The translations under genes and the position numbers were made by a program. A DNA stretch of 64,000 nt from Cognaticolwellia sediminilitoris. Lineage in GTDB: Bacteria > Pseudomonadota > Gammaproteobacteria > Enterobacterales > Alteromonadaceae. Shown here in pieces: positions 39,995-48,274 of this stretch. The notes beneath the pieces are model-generated. The model was not told the DNA's origin, did no database searches, and saw nothing but the letters and a program-made list of their open reading frames with translations. The first letter of the stretch is position 1. Every line of letters begins with the position of its first letter. The stretch lies in assembly GCA_002104535.1 (NCBI GenBank), contig NBOG01000008.1:62001-126000 (forward strand). The letters run 5' to 3'.

Positions 39995-40600
39995 TTATAG
40001 TGAATCAGCGTTGTCAGTTAGGTAAGAAGCAACACCTTCAGTTGTTGCAGTCATGCCTTTATCACCTTTGTTCCAACCGGCAGGACATACTTCACCGTGC
40101 TCTTGATGGAATTGTAATGCGTCAACCATACGGATCATTTCATCAACGTTACGACCTAATGGTAAGTCGTTAACTACTTGGTGACGAACGTTACCTTCTT
40201 CATCAATTAAGAATGAACCACGGAAAGCTACGCCAGCTTCAGGATGCTCTACGTCGTATGCTTTACAAATTTCATGTTTAACATCAGCAACTAATGTGTA
40301 TTGAACTGGGCCAATACCACCTTCGTTTACTGGTGTGTTACGCCATGCGTTATGAGAAAATTGTGAATCGATTGAAACACCGATTACTTCAACACCGCGG
40401 TTTTTAAATTCTTCCATGCGGTGATCAAACGCAAGCAACTCTGAAGGACATACAAAAGTAAAATCAAGAGGGTAGAAAAATACTACAGCTTTTTTACCTT
40501 TAATTGCTTCTGCAAGGTTAAAACTATCTACGATTTCACCTGAACCTAAAACTGCTGCTGCGGTAAAGTCTGGTGCTGCGCGACCTACTAATACACTCAT
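39995..40600 (-). CDS. Typical 2-Cys peroxiredoxin (AhpC/TSA family)
   Basis: Reduces hydrogen peroxide, alkyl hydroperoxides and peroxynitrite. 201 residues from ATG 40600 (GGAGAATATA upstream; the frame runs to 40612). Peroxidatic Cys51 in PLDFTFVCPSELLAF, resolving Cys172 in HGEVCPAGW. The GGIGPVQ and YLT-type C-terminus make it a sensitive, Prx1-like form. Part of a redox block with grxD and sodB. Cytoplasmic. Confidence 0.95.
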   Translation of the reverse strand: MSVLVGRAAPDFTAAAVLGSGEIVDSFNLAEAIKGKKAVVFFYPLDFTFVCPSELLAFDHRMEEFKNRGVEVIGVSIDSQFSHNAWRNTPVNEGGIGPVQYTLVADVKHEICKAYDVEHPEAGVAFRGSFLIDEEGNVRHQVVNDLPLGRNVDEMIRMVDALQFHQEHGEVCPAGWNKGDKGMTATTEGVASYLTDNADSL

Positions 40601-40690
40601 TATATTCTCCAATTTTTAAATTAAATCTATGTTATTCAATATTAACTCCACTAAGTATGGTGGCGTTAAGTGATAATTCAATAGCTACTG

Positions 40691-41026
40691 TTAACTTTCT
40701 GCTGAATTGTTTTTAGCAGCTGATTCAGTGATCAAAGTTTGTAATTCACCTTGTTGGTACATTTCCATAATAATGTCACAACCGCCAACAAGTTCACCAT
40801 CAACCCAAAGTTGAGGAAACGTCGGCCAATCTGCATATTTTGGTAATTCAGCGCGAATATCAGGATTTTGTAAGATATCAACATAAGCGAACTTTTCACC
40901 ACATGCCATTAACGCTTGAGAAGCCTGTGAAGAAAAACCACAACTTGGTAACTTTGGTGAGCCCTTCATATAAAGGAGAATAGAGTTTTCACTGATTTGT
41001 TCTTTAATGCGTTCGATGGTTTCCAT
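40691..41026 (-). CDS. grxD: Monothiol glutaredoxin (Grx4/GrxD)
   Basis: Carries and hands over [2Fe-2S] clusters. 111 residues, typical of the class II monothiol type. C29-G-F-S32 active site in KLPSCGFSSQA, preceded by KGSPKLP; the glutathione-binding WPTFPQLWVDGELVGGCDI segment is present. A start after AGGATATT matches ATG 41026. Divergent from sodB across 260 bp; the two may share oxidative or iron-linked control. Confidence 0.96.
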   Translation of the reverse strand: METIERIKEQISENSILLYMKGSPKLPSCGFSSQASQALMACGEKFAYVDILQNPDIRAELPKYADWPTFPQLWVDGELVGGCDIIMEMYQQGELQTLITESAAKNNSAES

Positions 41027-41171
41027 AATATCCTCAAAAATTAATACTTATTGTGCTCAATACTTAAAGTAAAACTGACAAAACAAACAGAACAATAAAT
41101 ACTAAAGCAAAAAACTTATATATTAAAACATAATAGCCTTGATAAAACCTATGGCAATACCCATATATTTG

Positions 41172-41209
41172 AGTAAACTATATGTGTTTTAATACCCGAG
41201 TAGTTTACT
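41172..41209. promoter_or_regulatory. Inverted repeat between grxD and sodB
   Basis: 9-bp perfect arms AGTAAACTA (41172-41180) and TAGTTTACT (41201-41209), 20-base spacer, in the divergent grxD-sodB gap. Possibly a paired operator; no known consensus was recognised. Confidence 0.4.
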
Positions 41210-41286
41210 AGGTTTTAGAAAAAAACAAACTACTTCTTTAAATTTGCGTAAGAATAAATTTTTATTAATACTTCCTGGAGAATATA

Positions 41287-41868
41287 ATGGCTATCGAATT
41301 ACCAGCACTACCATATGCTATGGATGCACTCGCACCACACATTTCACAAGAAACTTTAGAGTTTCACTATGGTAAGCACCACAACACATACGTTGTAAAA
41401 TTGAACGGTCTTATCGAAGGTACTGATTTTGAAGGAAAGTCTTTAGAAGACATCGTTAAATCATCATCTGCTGGTATCTTTAACAATGCTGCACAAATTT
41501 GGAATCACACTTTTTACTGGAACAGCTTAAGCCCTAACGGCGGCGGCGAACCTACTGGCGCATTAGCTGAAGCTATTATCGCTAACTTTGGTTCATTTGC
41601 AGAGTTTAAAGCAAAATTCACTGATAGCGCTATCAACAACTTTGGTTCAAGCTGGACTTGGTTAGTTAAAAACGCTGATGGCAGCCTTGCAATCGTAAAT
41701 ACTTCTAACGCTGCAACTCCATTAACTGATGAAGGTGTAACACCTCTTCTTACAGTTGATTTATGGGAACATGCTTACTACATCGATTACCGTAACCTTC
41801 GCCCAAGCTACATGGAAGGTTTCTGGGCACTAGCTAACTGGGATTTTGCTTCAGCAAACTTCGCATAA
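41287..41868 (+). CDS. sodB: Superoxide dismutase [Fe]
   Basis: Converts superoxide to peroxide and oxygen. 193 residues. Metal ligands H27, H74, D158 and H162 (in [21 protein letters not shown] and [12 protein letters not shown]). Gln70 in AAQIWNH next to the metal, as in FeSOD, together with the short length, favours iron over manganese. ATG follows TGGAGAATATA. A terminator follows. Cytoplasmic. Confidence 0.96.
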   Translation: MAIELPALPYAMDALAPHISQETLEFHYGKHHNTYVVKLNGLIEGTDFEGKSLEDIVKSSSAGIFNNAAQIWNHTFYWNSLSPNGGGEPTGALAEAIIANFGSFAEFKAKFTDSAINNFGSSWTWLVKNADGSLAIVNTSNAATPLTDEGVTPLLTVDLWEHAYYIDYRNLRPSYMEGFWALANWDFASANFA

Positions 41869-41889
41869 TAGCCAGTACTTAACATTCGA

Positions 41890-41918
41890 AAGGTCAACTT
41901 GATGTTGACCTTTTTTTT
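41890..41918 (+). terminator. Rho-independent terminator of sodB
   Basis: Arms AAGGTCAAC and GTTGACCTT, loop TTGAT, followed by a run of T. Confidence 0.9.
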
Positions 41919-41943
41919 GCCCTAATTATTGTACTAAGATCAA

Positions 41944-41981
41944 AAAAGGCAACTGTATGCTTTTAAAGCCAGTTGCCTTTT
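41944..41981 (-). terminator. Terminator of fadR
   Basis: 12-bp perfect arms AAAAGGCAACTG and CAGTTGCCTTTT, 14-base loop; the minus strand ends in T runs. It lies 37 bp past the fadR stop. Confidence 0.85.
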
Positions 41982-42017
41982 ATATTTTCAATGCGTTGCT
42001 ATACGATTTTTAAATCG

Positions 42018-42728
42018 CTATTCAGCCAGCTCTTTCAATACTTCATCTTTCAGTTCAAGCCAAAGCTTCCCTGATTCAATACCGTATTTTCTTACCGCAA
42101 AAACGGACTCATCAAATTGCCCTGCTTTAGCCAATTCAATTAACTTTTTATAATACGCTCTTGATATTTCACGACCACGTGGATGAGAAAAATACAAACT
42201 ACCTAAACGAGAATATAAGCCTCTAAAACCATTCAAAATAAGTAAATATATAGAGTTACCTGAGGCAACAACTAATTCTTTATTTAGCTTATAATCGAAC
42301 TCTGCAAATGCTTCACCAGTATCTTCAACATCTTCAATTGCAGATAATAACTCAATAGTTTTTTCTGGGTTATTTTTAATCGCACCACGGACATAAATAG
42401 CACTAATATTAGTACGTGCTGACATTAAGTTATCAACCAAATCAGGAATACCTTCTTGGTCAAGCTGTGCTAGAGTTTCTAAAATATTAAGACTAGAAGT
42501 TTCCCAAAAGTTATTAACTTTCGTTGGCTTACCATGTTTGATTGTGAGCCAACCATCACGCGCTAAACGCTGTAACACTTCTCTTAATGTTGTTCTTGTA
42601 ACACCGATAAGTTCTGATAATTCACGTTCAGCGGGCAAAATAGTCCCGGGTGGAAAACCACCATTCCAAATAGATTCAACAATATACTGCTCGGCAAATC
42701 CTGCTGGACTGTGCGCTTTTATAACCAT
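42018..42728 (-). CDS. fadR: Fatty-acid metabolism regulator FadR (GntR family)
   Basis: Represses fatty-acid breakdown and activates unsaturated fatty-acid synthesis; released from DNA by long-chain acyl-CoA. 236 residues from ATG 42728 (GGAGCCAC upstream; the frame runs to 42743). The N-terminal winged helix ([18 protein letters not shown]... [31 protein letters not shown]) and the C-terminal acyl-CoA domain ([18 protein letters not shown]) match the family. No partner gene adjacent. Confidence 0.95.
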   Translation of the reverse strand: MVIKAHSPAGFAEQYIVESIWNGGFPPGTILPAERELSELIGVTRTTLREVLQRLARDGWLTIKHGKPTKVNNFWETSSLNILETLAQLDQEGIPDLVDNLMSARTNISAIYVRGAIKNNPEKTIELLSAIEDVEDTGEAFAEFDYKLNKELVVASGNSIYLLILNGFRGLYSRLGSLYFSHPRGREISRAYYKKLIELAKAGQFDESVFAVRKYGIESGKLWLELKDEVLKELAE

Positions 42729-43156
42729 GTGGCTCCAGATCACTTCGTGTTAACTGTAATTGAAACTGATTGTACCAGAAGAATCAATTGACACAAGCCA
42801 ATAAAGCACTGTTAATGTGTGGCGAGTGCCACTTAAGTTGAGAATTCGAGGCAGGTTGAGAATTTTTATATTTAATAATTTAACCGTAAATTACGGCTAG
42901 CATGCGTTGTAGCGTTTATTCCGCTGTATTGAAATATGTTTGGTCAAGGGAAAATCTAAGATAATGTGCACTTTATACTCCCCTGTATAGGCAATGCACG
43001 ATATAAAAATTTTAATAAAATTTAAATAATTTTGCTTTTCTTCGTCTTCTTTGAGCATGAAGCGGTCAAAAATGGTGGCTAATATTCACCTCTATTAATG
43101 TCGGCTAGGATACGATTGCGGACATTAGCCTTGGCTTATCTAGCGACAAGGGGACC
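42729..43156. other. Intergenic region at the left edge of the accessory island
   Basis: AT-rich sequence upstream of fadR and then the start of repeat-bearing DNA. The fadR promoter must be in the first 100 bases. No gene, hairpin of note or ribosome site was found; at about 43103 the text GTCGGCTAGGATACGAT resembles the one near 45590, so the dispersed-repeat sequence begins here. Confidence 0.35.
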
Positions 43157-43196
43157 GACATTGCAGACACTTCAAAGAACCTGACCCCGCAGTTCT
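43157..43196 (-). repeat. 38-bp dispersed repeat, copy 1
   Basis: The unit reads, on the minus strand, GAACTGCGGGGTCAGGTTCT then TTGAAGTGTCTGCAATGTC. Copies 2 to 5 are at 45635, 50651, 52591 and 55210. The plus-strand text TATCTAGCGACAAGGGGACC before it also recurs before copies 2 and 3, so the shared part is longer (about 60-90 bp). REP-like or non-autonomous mobile sequence. Confidence 0.75.
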
Positions 43197-43210
43197 TTTT
43201 AATAAGGTCG

Positions 43211-43340
43211 TTGGCTTTTAAGTGGTTCAGAATACTATTTGGGTGCTGGAAAACCAATACACCTTATGATGAGTCTAAGTATTTAGAAGCATTGAAACGT
43301 AGAGGTTCGCCACTATTAAAATTTGCAATAAATAGCCAAA
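43211..43340 (+). pseudogene. Transposase C-terminal remnant (IS110-like?)
   Basis: The frame AFKWFRILFGCWKTNTPYDE, SKYLEALKRRGSPLLKFA resembles the C-terminal end of IS110-type (DEDD) transposases from memory; I cannot check it. It begins right after dispersed-repeat copy 1 and has no upstream part. No start codon or ribosome site of its own. Low confidence in family; high confidence that it is not an intact gene. Confidence 0.4.
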
Positions 43341-43381
43341 TTTTACTAGTTGTCCACCTCAGGGCGTGTTGTTATGAGTAC

Positions 43382-43807
43382 TTACTTAACAAAACCTGTT
43401 GAAACCCTTTTTAAAGTATTTATAGAGTTATCAGTATTATCCCGATAAATTAGGGTATCTTTTGTAACGGAAAGAACAGTAACGCACGATAATTCGTCTT
43501 TCTGCATTGCACCAAATGAATCAAATTTAAAAACTACACAACTCTGATCCCCATCCATTTTCCATAGACCATCAGCAAACCAGTAACTTCTAACATCGTC
43601 TTCGAAGTAACCAAATGCATGAAACCTACCTTCTGGTAGATATGACATATAAGAAAGGATTTTACCGTCTTCGGTATAAAACTCAGCCCAAACTCCATGC
43701 ATTAGACTCTTAAAATCTTGCTTAGTATCAACTTGTTTTGTTGCACCAACTGATGTGCAAACTAAAAGAAGAATTGTAATGATGACTCTATTCATTTTTG
43801 TACTCAT
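43382..43807 (-). CDS. Exported small protein, cassette gene
   Basis: 141 residues from ATG 43807, which abuts the end of an attC-like site; starts at 43795 or 43819 are possible. Signal peptide MNRVIITILLLVCTSVGA. The mature part (WAEFYTEDGKILSYMSYLPEG, YWFADGLWKMDGDQ) suggests a small beta-barrel of lipocalin-like appearance with two Cys. No family name. First (last in array order) gene of a minus-strand run of cassettes. Confidence 0.7.
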   Translation of the reverse strand: MSTKMNRVIITILLLVCTSVGATKQVDTKQDFKSLMHGVWAEFYTEDGKILSYMSYLPEGRFHAFGYFEDDVRSYWFADGLWKMDGDQSCVVFKFDSFGAMQKDELSCVTVLSVTKDTLIYRDNTDNSINTLKRVSTGFVK

Positions 43808-43889
43808 AACGCTTAACATATGGGGATTTTACGAGTGTTTTTGGCCGAAGGCCAGCGAGTAAAATTTCCACCATGATGTTTTTGTTATA
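43805..43889 (-). repeat. attC-like site (43.8 kb)
   Basis: On the minus strand the 85-base segment runs from TATAACAAAAAC to GCGTTATG, overlapping the end of the upstream gene. It contains an inner stem TGGCC/GGCCA and outer ATTTTAC/GTAAAAT. Ends are complementary TATAAC/GTTATG in part. An imperfect palindrome of the integron attC kind. Confidence 0.65.
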
Positions 43890-44426
43890 TTACCGGAAAA
43901 CTATCTCTCGAAGCTCAAAGCCAAATTTTGAACTGTAACCCTCAGCAACAACCTGTTGACCATTATAAATAGGTAGAAAATCCTCCTTAAGAGGAATTTC
44001 ATAAGTGCCAGAACTAAACTCTTTAAACACTACATGCCCATAGTAACCGTAATGTTTGTATGGAATCCTTTTTTCTTGCACAGTGAGGCTAACTGACTCG
44101 TATTGTTTAGCTGATACAAGGTGCAATCCCAAGTTCAATGTGAAGCTGGAAGCTACAGCTATAAACATAGGAGTGAAAACAACCAGTGCTGCTATACGCA
44201 TGTAGTTGGCAAGTTTTTTTATACTCCTTTTAACAACAGGTAAATTGGGGTCTACCACCATTTTAAAGTGTGGCACGAATATCAAAGAACAAACAAAGCC
44301 AATAGGAACAAAAAAAACAATATTTTCTGGGTTACTGAAAAAGTCTTTTACAACAAATAAGAAAACAATCAAAAGCAAAGTAATGATAGTTAAGTATATA
44401 TAGACTGTTAATTTAAATGCTTTCAT
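43890..44426 (-). CDS. Membrane protein, cassette gene
   Basis: 178 residues with three hydrophobic segments (about 8-27, 36-51, 74-98) and a soluble C-terminal domain rich in strands (SVSLTVQEKRIPYKHYGYYG, YEIPLKEDFLP). No family recognised. Its stop overlaps the attC-like site, as expected for a gene cassette. Confidence 0.7.
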   Translation of the reverse strand: MKAFKLTVYIYLTIITLLLIVFLFVVKDFFSNPENIVFFVPIGFVCSLIFVPHFKMVVDPNLPVVKRSIKKLANYMRIAALVVFTPMFIAVASSFTLNLGLHLVSAKQYESVSLTVQEKRIPYKHYGYYGHVVFKEFSSGTYEIPLKEDFLPIYNGQQVVAEGYSSKFGFELREIVFR

Positions 44427-44431
44427 AGGTA

Positions 44432-44520
44432 ATATAACGCCCCTAATAAACGGCGCAAACTTGTTGGCTAAAATGGCGAGGAACGAGCTCCAGCCAGCGA
44501 GTTAGCGTCCGGTTGATTGG
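44432..44520 (-). repeat. attC-like site (44.4 kb)
   Basis: Between the stop of the 75-residue gene and the next gene; on the minus strand it ends GGGGCGTTATATT. Internal GGCT/AGCC steps and ACGCTAACTCGCTGGC, the latter shared with the next site at 44.8 kb. Degenerate compared with that site. Confidence 0.5.
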
Positions 44521-44524
44521 ATTA

Positions 44525-44752
44525 CTAGGTGTTGAAGCCATTTAATGCCGTGCCAAGATGAATATAACCTAAGACTAAACCAACCAACGCACCAATTGGA
44601 ACAATTAATAAGTAGAGAACCCAAACCCAACCTAAAGCTGTTTGGTCTGCGATGAATAGTGAAATGATATAAAAGCTACCAAACAAAGCACCGAATGTAG
44701 TGACACTCCCCAGACCAAATCCAATTAACGCTCCAATTAAATTCAACAGCAT
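44525..44752 (-). CDS. Small two-helix membrane protein, cassette gene
   Basis: 75 residues made almost entirely of two hydrophobic helices (4-33 and 42-66) with Gly-rich faces (GALIGFGLGS, GALVGLVLGYIHLG). ATG at 44752. Flanked by attC-like sites on both sides. No function recognised. Confidence 0.65.
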   Translation of the reverse strand: MLLNLIGALIGFGLGSVTTFGALFGSFYIISLFIADQTALGWVWVLYLLIVPIGALVGLVLGYIHLGTALNGFNT

Positions 44753-44773
44753 AATGTGTTAATTCCTTTTAGA

Positions 44774-44886
44774 CACCTAACGCTTAACATATGGGGCAAT
44801 TACTTGCTGGCCATACTGCGCGAAGCGCCAGCCAGTGAGTAATTGCCCCAGCGAGTTAACGAGCGAAATAATGTTTTTGTTAGGTG
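44774..44886 (-). repeat. attC site with canonical core ends
   Basis: 113 bp. Ends CACCTAAC and GTTAGGTG are perfectly complementary and fit the RYYYAAC and GTTRRRY cores. Internal arms GGGGCAATTACTTGCTGGC and GCCAGTGAGTAATTGCCCC pair over 19 bp with two mismatches. The best attC in the island; orientation serves the gene at 44902. Confidence 0.82.
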
Positions 44887-44901
44887 CGTGTTTAACAGCA
44901 G

Positions 44902-45267
44902 CTACAGTTTGTGTTTTGAACAAAATACAATTCCTTTTAATGCTTGCTGTGAGCAACCCGCAAACATGCAAATATCGCGGCTTAGACCACCATGTTTTAA
45001 TGATTCTATGCCCGCTCTAGCTGTAAGGAAATCAAATTCAGAAAGTGATTTGCACTTGGTTTTAACTGCAAAATTTGATCGCCTATCCATTTCTGCTCCA
45101 AATTCTACAACCCAAAATTGATTACATAAGTTGCATTTGAAAAGGTCAGTCCATTCAGTATTTGATCGCTCTATGGTTTTGAACTTTTCGACAAAAGCAT
45201 CTCTTGGCATTGGGACTTCAACTGTTTCAGCCAGGCTACTACATTTGCAAGTTTTCACTGAAAGCAC
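44902..45267 (-). CDS. Cys-rich zinc-ribbon-like protein, cassette gene
   Basis: 121 residues, soluble. Cys pairs CKC (7-9), CNLC (about 45-48) and later C-x3-C steps (ICMFAGCSQQ, FCSKHK) suggest two small zinc-binding knuckles. ATG at 45267 lies 2 bp from the ACCTAAC core. No known family. Confidence 0.65.
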   Translation of the reverse strand: MLSVKTCKCSSLAETVEVPMPRDAFVEKFKTIERSNTEWTDLFKCNLCNQFWVVEFGAEMDRRSNFAVKTKCKSLSEFDFLTARAGIESLKHGGLSRDICMFAGCSQQALKGIVFCSKHKL

Positions 45268-45493
45268 CTAACGCTTAATATAGAGCGATTTGCGCACTTC
45301 CCTACATAAGTGTCGCGCACTTTGATAATTTCACTATTAATAACAAAAATAATAAACCTTTGCTAGCTAATATAGGGGCGTTAACACCAAACGGTATTTA
45401 AACACAGTTTAGTCAATTCACTTTGAGGTAATGTTTTTAGTCCGCTTTGGTGCTGCTATGAAGGTGAATTAAAGCAAAGAATACTTCCGCTTC
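45266..45493 (-). repeat. Long (about 300-bp) dispersed repeat, copy 1 (internally deleted)
   Basis: Starts with attC-type core ACCTAAC at 45266-45272 (GTTAGGT on the minus strand). Matches copies 2 (47801-48096) and 3 (53573-53860, inverted) but lacks about 80 internal bases with the terminator-like hairpin. Shared words include GTCGCGCACTTTGATAATTT and CACTTTGAGGTAATGTTTTT. No ORF. It fills the gap 45268-45692 with the 38-bp repeat. Confidence 0.8.
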
Positions 45494-45634
45494 AGGCCCG
45501 AACTGTCGTTAGTAACTCAAAAAGCTTAGGTCAGCAATTGGCTAGCTGAAGAAGTCTCTAATGGTCACTAGCTTAATGTTAACAAAGATACGATAGCCGA
45601 CATACTCTCTTACTTATCTAGTGACAGGTGATCC

Positions 45635-45674
45635 GAAATTGCAGACATTTCAAAGAACCCGACCCCGCAGCTCT
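45635..45674 (-). repeat. 38-bp dispersed repeat, copy 2
   Basis: Plus-strand text GAAATTGCAGACATTTCAAA then GAACCCGACCCCGCAGCTCT; preceded by TATCTAGTGACAGGTGATCC, as in copies 1 and 3. It lies 19 bp from the serine hydrolase stop. Confidence 0.75.
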
Positions 45675-45692
45675 CTTACGCTAATTTATCAA

Positions 45693-47201
45693 TCATACTT
45701 TGCTAAAGTCTTCTCCGAAAAGCGATAACCCTTTAACTTCACCATCTTTTATTTTATATGTTAAAACTTTGCCTCCTTCATTCATTGCAGAAAATTCGAC
45801 TCTCATCGTATCCAATTTAGTAAAAGCTGTTGCTATTGCGCTAACTTCACCTAACCTCACTTCAAAAACACCTGACTTAAGCAGTTTAATATTTAATTGC
45901 CCCCAATGAGGATGATGAAATACTCCAACATATTTTTGTTTATCTAGACTAAGTTTCATAACTCTAGAGGATGCTTTTTTTACCTTTATATCGTTCCATT
46001 TTTTAATGTTTTCTTTCACTTCGGTAGCTCTTATTCGCATCGCTAAAATATGCTTTTCTGCCTTTTTATTGGCGTCACCATCATGAAGTAAAATACTATA
46101 AGCGATATCACTTATGGCATTGGTCAAATCTTGACTAATAAGATTTTCATTATTCAATACCACTAAACCAATATTATGCTCTGGAATAAAAGAGCTGTGG
46201 GTATGAGTACCAGCAACACCACCAAAGTGATGAAGCATTCTACTCCCTTTGTATGGACCTATTTGCCAGCCCCATGCATAACCAGTACGTTTAAAATCAA
46301 GAAAACTAGCATTGTGTGAGACTAATTGTTGGTGAGACTTTTTAATTACTTCAGCAGGGAACACTTGTTTGCCATTTACTATTCCTTGATTGAGCTGCGC
46401 GATTAAAAATAGCCCAAGATCAGATGCAGTTGCAATAGTTCCTCCAGCTGCATGCATAGTTATATCGCTTTTTTCAAACGGTAAAATTACTGTAGGATCT
46501 TCACCTGTTAATCCATATGGACGAGCTACCTCAATTCCTTTTTTAGCTGCATCACTCATGTAGGAACTAGTATGATTCATGCCAAGAGGTTGATAAATTG
46601 TCTCTGATAATATCTTTTGCCAGCCTTGCGAGTAAAAGTCATCAACCCATACACTAGCAATATTAAAACCAAGATTGGTATATTCAAATTGCCCCAAAGG
46701 GTTTCTTTCATTTTTAGCCGAAGCACTTAAAAGAGTATGACGCTGCTTAAGATTATGGTTGCCTGTGAAAGCGAAAGTATTTAAAAGTGCATCATTCTCG
46801 ATGCCTGAAGAGCAAGACATTAAGTGTTTTAATTGAACTTTATCTGCATCAATATTCAGAAAGTCTTGCTTAGGGAACATTTCAGCAATTGAAGTGCTTT
46901 CTTTAATATCTCCATTGTGTTCCGACAGTAAAGTGGTCAAAGCGAACATAGGTTTTGTAATTGAGGCAATATAGAATGCTGTTTCAGCAGTTACTTTCTT
47001 GTTTTCTTTGATGTTAGCGAAACCAAAATACCCTTCATAAACAATTTCCCCCTCTTTAACAACGGCAATAGCGGTGCCTGAAGGCAAGCCTATTTCTTTT
47101 TTCGCTGCGTTTACATATTTATCAATGGCAGAGAAATCATCCATAGCATAAGAGCTACTTGCCCAGATTGACAACGACACCATAAGGGGAAAAACTTTCA
47201 T
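45693..47201 (-). CDS. Serine hydrolase of the class C beta-lactamase / penicillin-binding family
   Basis: 502 residues with a signal peptide ending near residue 19 (ASSSYA). Active-site S80-I-T-K83 in YIASITKPMF, Y174-T-N176 in FEYTNLGFN, and the HFGG-type third motif in MLHHFGGVAGTH. A C-terminal extension of about 120 residues follows. Such proteins are often esterases or D-aminopeptidases rather than lactamases; resistance cannot be read from the sequence. Largest enzyme of the minus-strand cassettes. Confidence 0.9.
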   Translation of the reverse strand: MKVFPLMVSLSIWASSSYAMDDFSAIDKYVNAAKKEIGLPSGTAIAVVKEGEIVYEGYFGFANIKENKKVTAETAFYIASITKPMFALTTLLSEHNGDIKESTSIAEMFPKQDFLNIDADKVQLKHLMSCSSGIENDALLNTFAFTGNHNLKQRHTLLSASAKNERNPLGQFEYTNLGFNIASVWVDDFYSQGWQKILSETIYQPLGMNHTSSYMSDAAKKGIEVARPYGLTGEDPTVILPFEKSDITMHAAGGTIATASDLGLFLIAQLNQGIVNGKQVFPAEVIKKSHQQLVSHNASFLDFKRTGYAWGWQIGPYKGSRMLHHFGGVAGTHTHSSFIPEHNIGLVVLNNENLISQDLTNAISDIAYSILLHDGDANKKAEKHILAMRIRATEVKENIKKWNDIKVKKASSRVMKLSLDKQKYVGVFHHPHWGQLNIKLLKSGVFEVRLGEVSAIATAFTKLDTMRVEFSAMNEGGKVLTYKIKDGEVKGLSLFGEDFSKV

Positions 47202-47262
47202 TATTTAATTCCTTTTAAATGATTTTGCTATTTAGGCATTGACGAGTGCAGTCATTGGTAAG

Positions 47263-47379
47263 CCAACTAACGCCCGCATAAGCAGCGGGTCAATTAATTG
47301 GACGCTTTTTTGCGCCGTTTATCTTTGCATAAAATCGGACAAATTGAGCCGTCTGACTTAATGCGCTTGATACACCACA
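47263..47379 (-). repeat. attC-like site (47.3 kb)
   Basis: On the minus strand it ends GCGGGCGTTAGTTGG next to the serine hydrolase leader, with CCCGC/GCGGG hairpin just before. The other core is degenerate. Consistent with an attC worn by mutation. Confidence 0.5.
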
Positions 47380-47781
47380 TTAACGTTTTTTTAAGTAGCC
47401 GCCAATATGCGTTTCTTCGTTTGGCCACTCATAAATATGCATTTCGGAAAAATTATTCTTAAATTTTACATATGCTAAAGTTTGCTCCCCAAGATGCGTA
47501 TCAAACGTCCCATTGCAACTTGGTTTATTGTTATATTCAATTACCATATATTCCCATGCATAAAACCCCGTATCACCAAATTTTGTAAACGTATATTTGT
47601 CTACGCTCACTTCAGGGTGACTTATAACTATTTGAGTTCCATCCGCTTTCAGTTCGTACGTTTCGTCACAATAATCTGCAACGAGATCCCACAAACCAAC
47701 ATGATACTCATCGGATTTTTTAATCGGAGTGCTTGAACAACCAGATATCATTAAGGATATAAGCACAATGTAGAATTTCAT
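47380..47781 (-). CDS. Small lipoprotein, cassette gene
   Basis: 133 residues. Lipobox ISGC with Cys15. The mature part has Trp, Tyr and Cys (GLWDLVADYCDETYELKADG, YAWEYMVIEY, PSCNGTF) in a beta-rich, lipocalin-like pattern. No name. Lies between LR2 and an attC-like site. Confidence 0.7.
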   Translation of the reverse strand: MKFYIVLISLMISGCSSTPIKKSDEYHVGLWDLVADYCDETYELKADGTQIVISHPEVSVDKYTFTKFGDTGFYAWEYMVIEYNNKPSCNGTFDTHLGEQTLAYVKFKNNFSEMHIYEWPNEETHIGGYLKKR

Positions 47782-47800
47782 AGCTAGACCTGGAGTGGTG

Positions 47801-48096
47801 TATAACGTTTAATCGCGAGCGATTAGCGCACTTTCCTGCACAAGTGTCGCGCACTTTGATAATTTCACTATTAATAACAAAAATAATAAACCTTTGCTAG
47901 CTAAAGCACTTATAAATAAATTTCACCGCTTTTAAATACAAAAATGCGCGATTTGCGCATTTTTCTGAAGGTAGAGGGCTTAACACAAAGCTGTATTGAA
48001 ACACAGTTTGGCCAAATCACTTTGAGGTAATGTTTTTAGTCCACTTTAGTGCTGCCGTATTCATTTTATTAAGGTGAATTAAAGCAAATAATACTT
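47801..48096 (-). repeat. Long dispersed repeat, copy 2
   Basis: The fullest copy. Begins TATAACGTTTAATCGCGAGC (attC-type end GTTATA on the minus strand) and includes a perfect hairpin with arms AAAAATGCGC/GCGCATTTTT at 47940-47964 that looks like a terminator. It fills most of 47782-48274; the remaining 178 bases before the TSP3 gene hold nothing recognisable. Confidence 0.85.
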
Positions 48097-48274
48097 CTGC
48101 TTTAGGCTCATTCCTGCTTTTGGTATTTTATTTCTAAACACGACATTGGGATCAAATAGTTCTACTCATACTGACTTCAAAACTTTATGAAGCCAGTAAT
48201 CTATAGGACTTAATATTTTAGTCAATCAAACGATGCATTAATCATTGGAGAGTGTTTCCCTATGACTACGTTGT

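Noticed and set aside
43211-43402. Intact 63-residue gene
   Set aside because: Starts at a TTG without a ribosome site directly behind a repeat and looks like the tail of a transposase.
44777-45121. Several short ORFs on both strands around 44.8-45.1 kb
   Set aside because: They run through the attC palindrome or opposite the Cys-rich gene, and have no ribosome sites.
45693-47201. Calling the serine hydrolase a beta-lactamase
   Set aside because: The SxxK and YxN motifs are shared with many esterases and peptidases, and the C-terminal extension is not typical of resistance enzymes.
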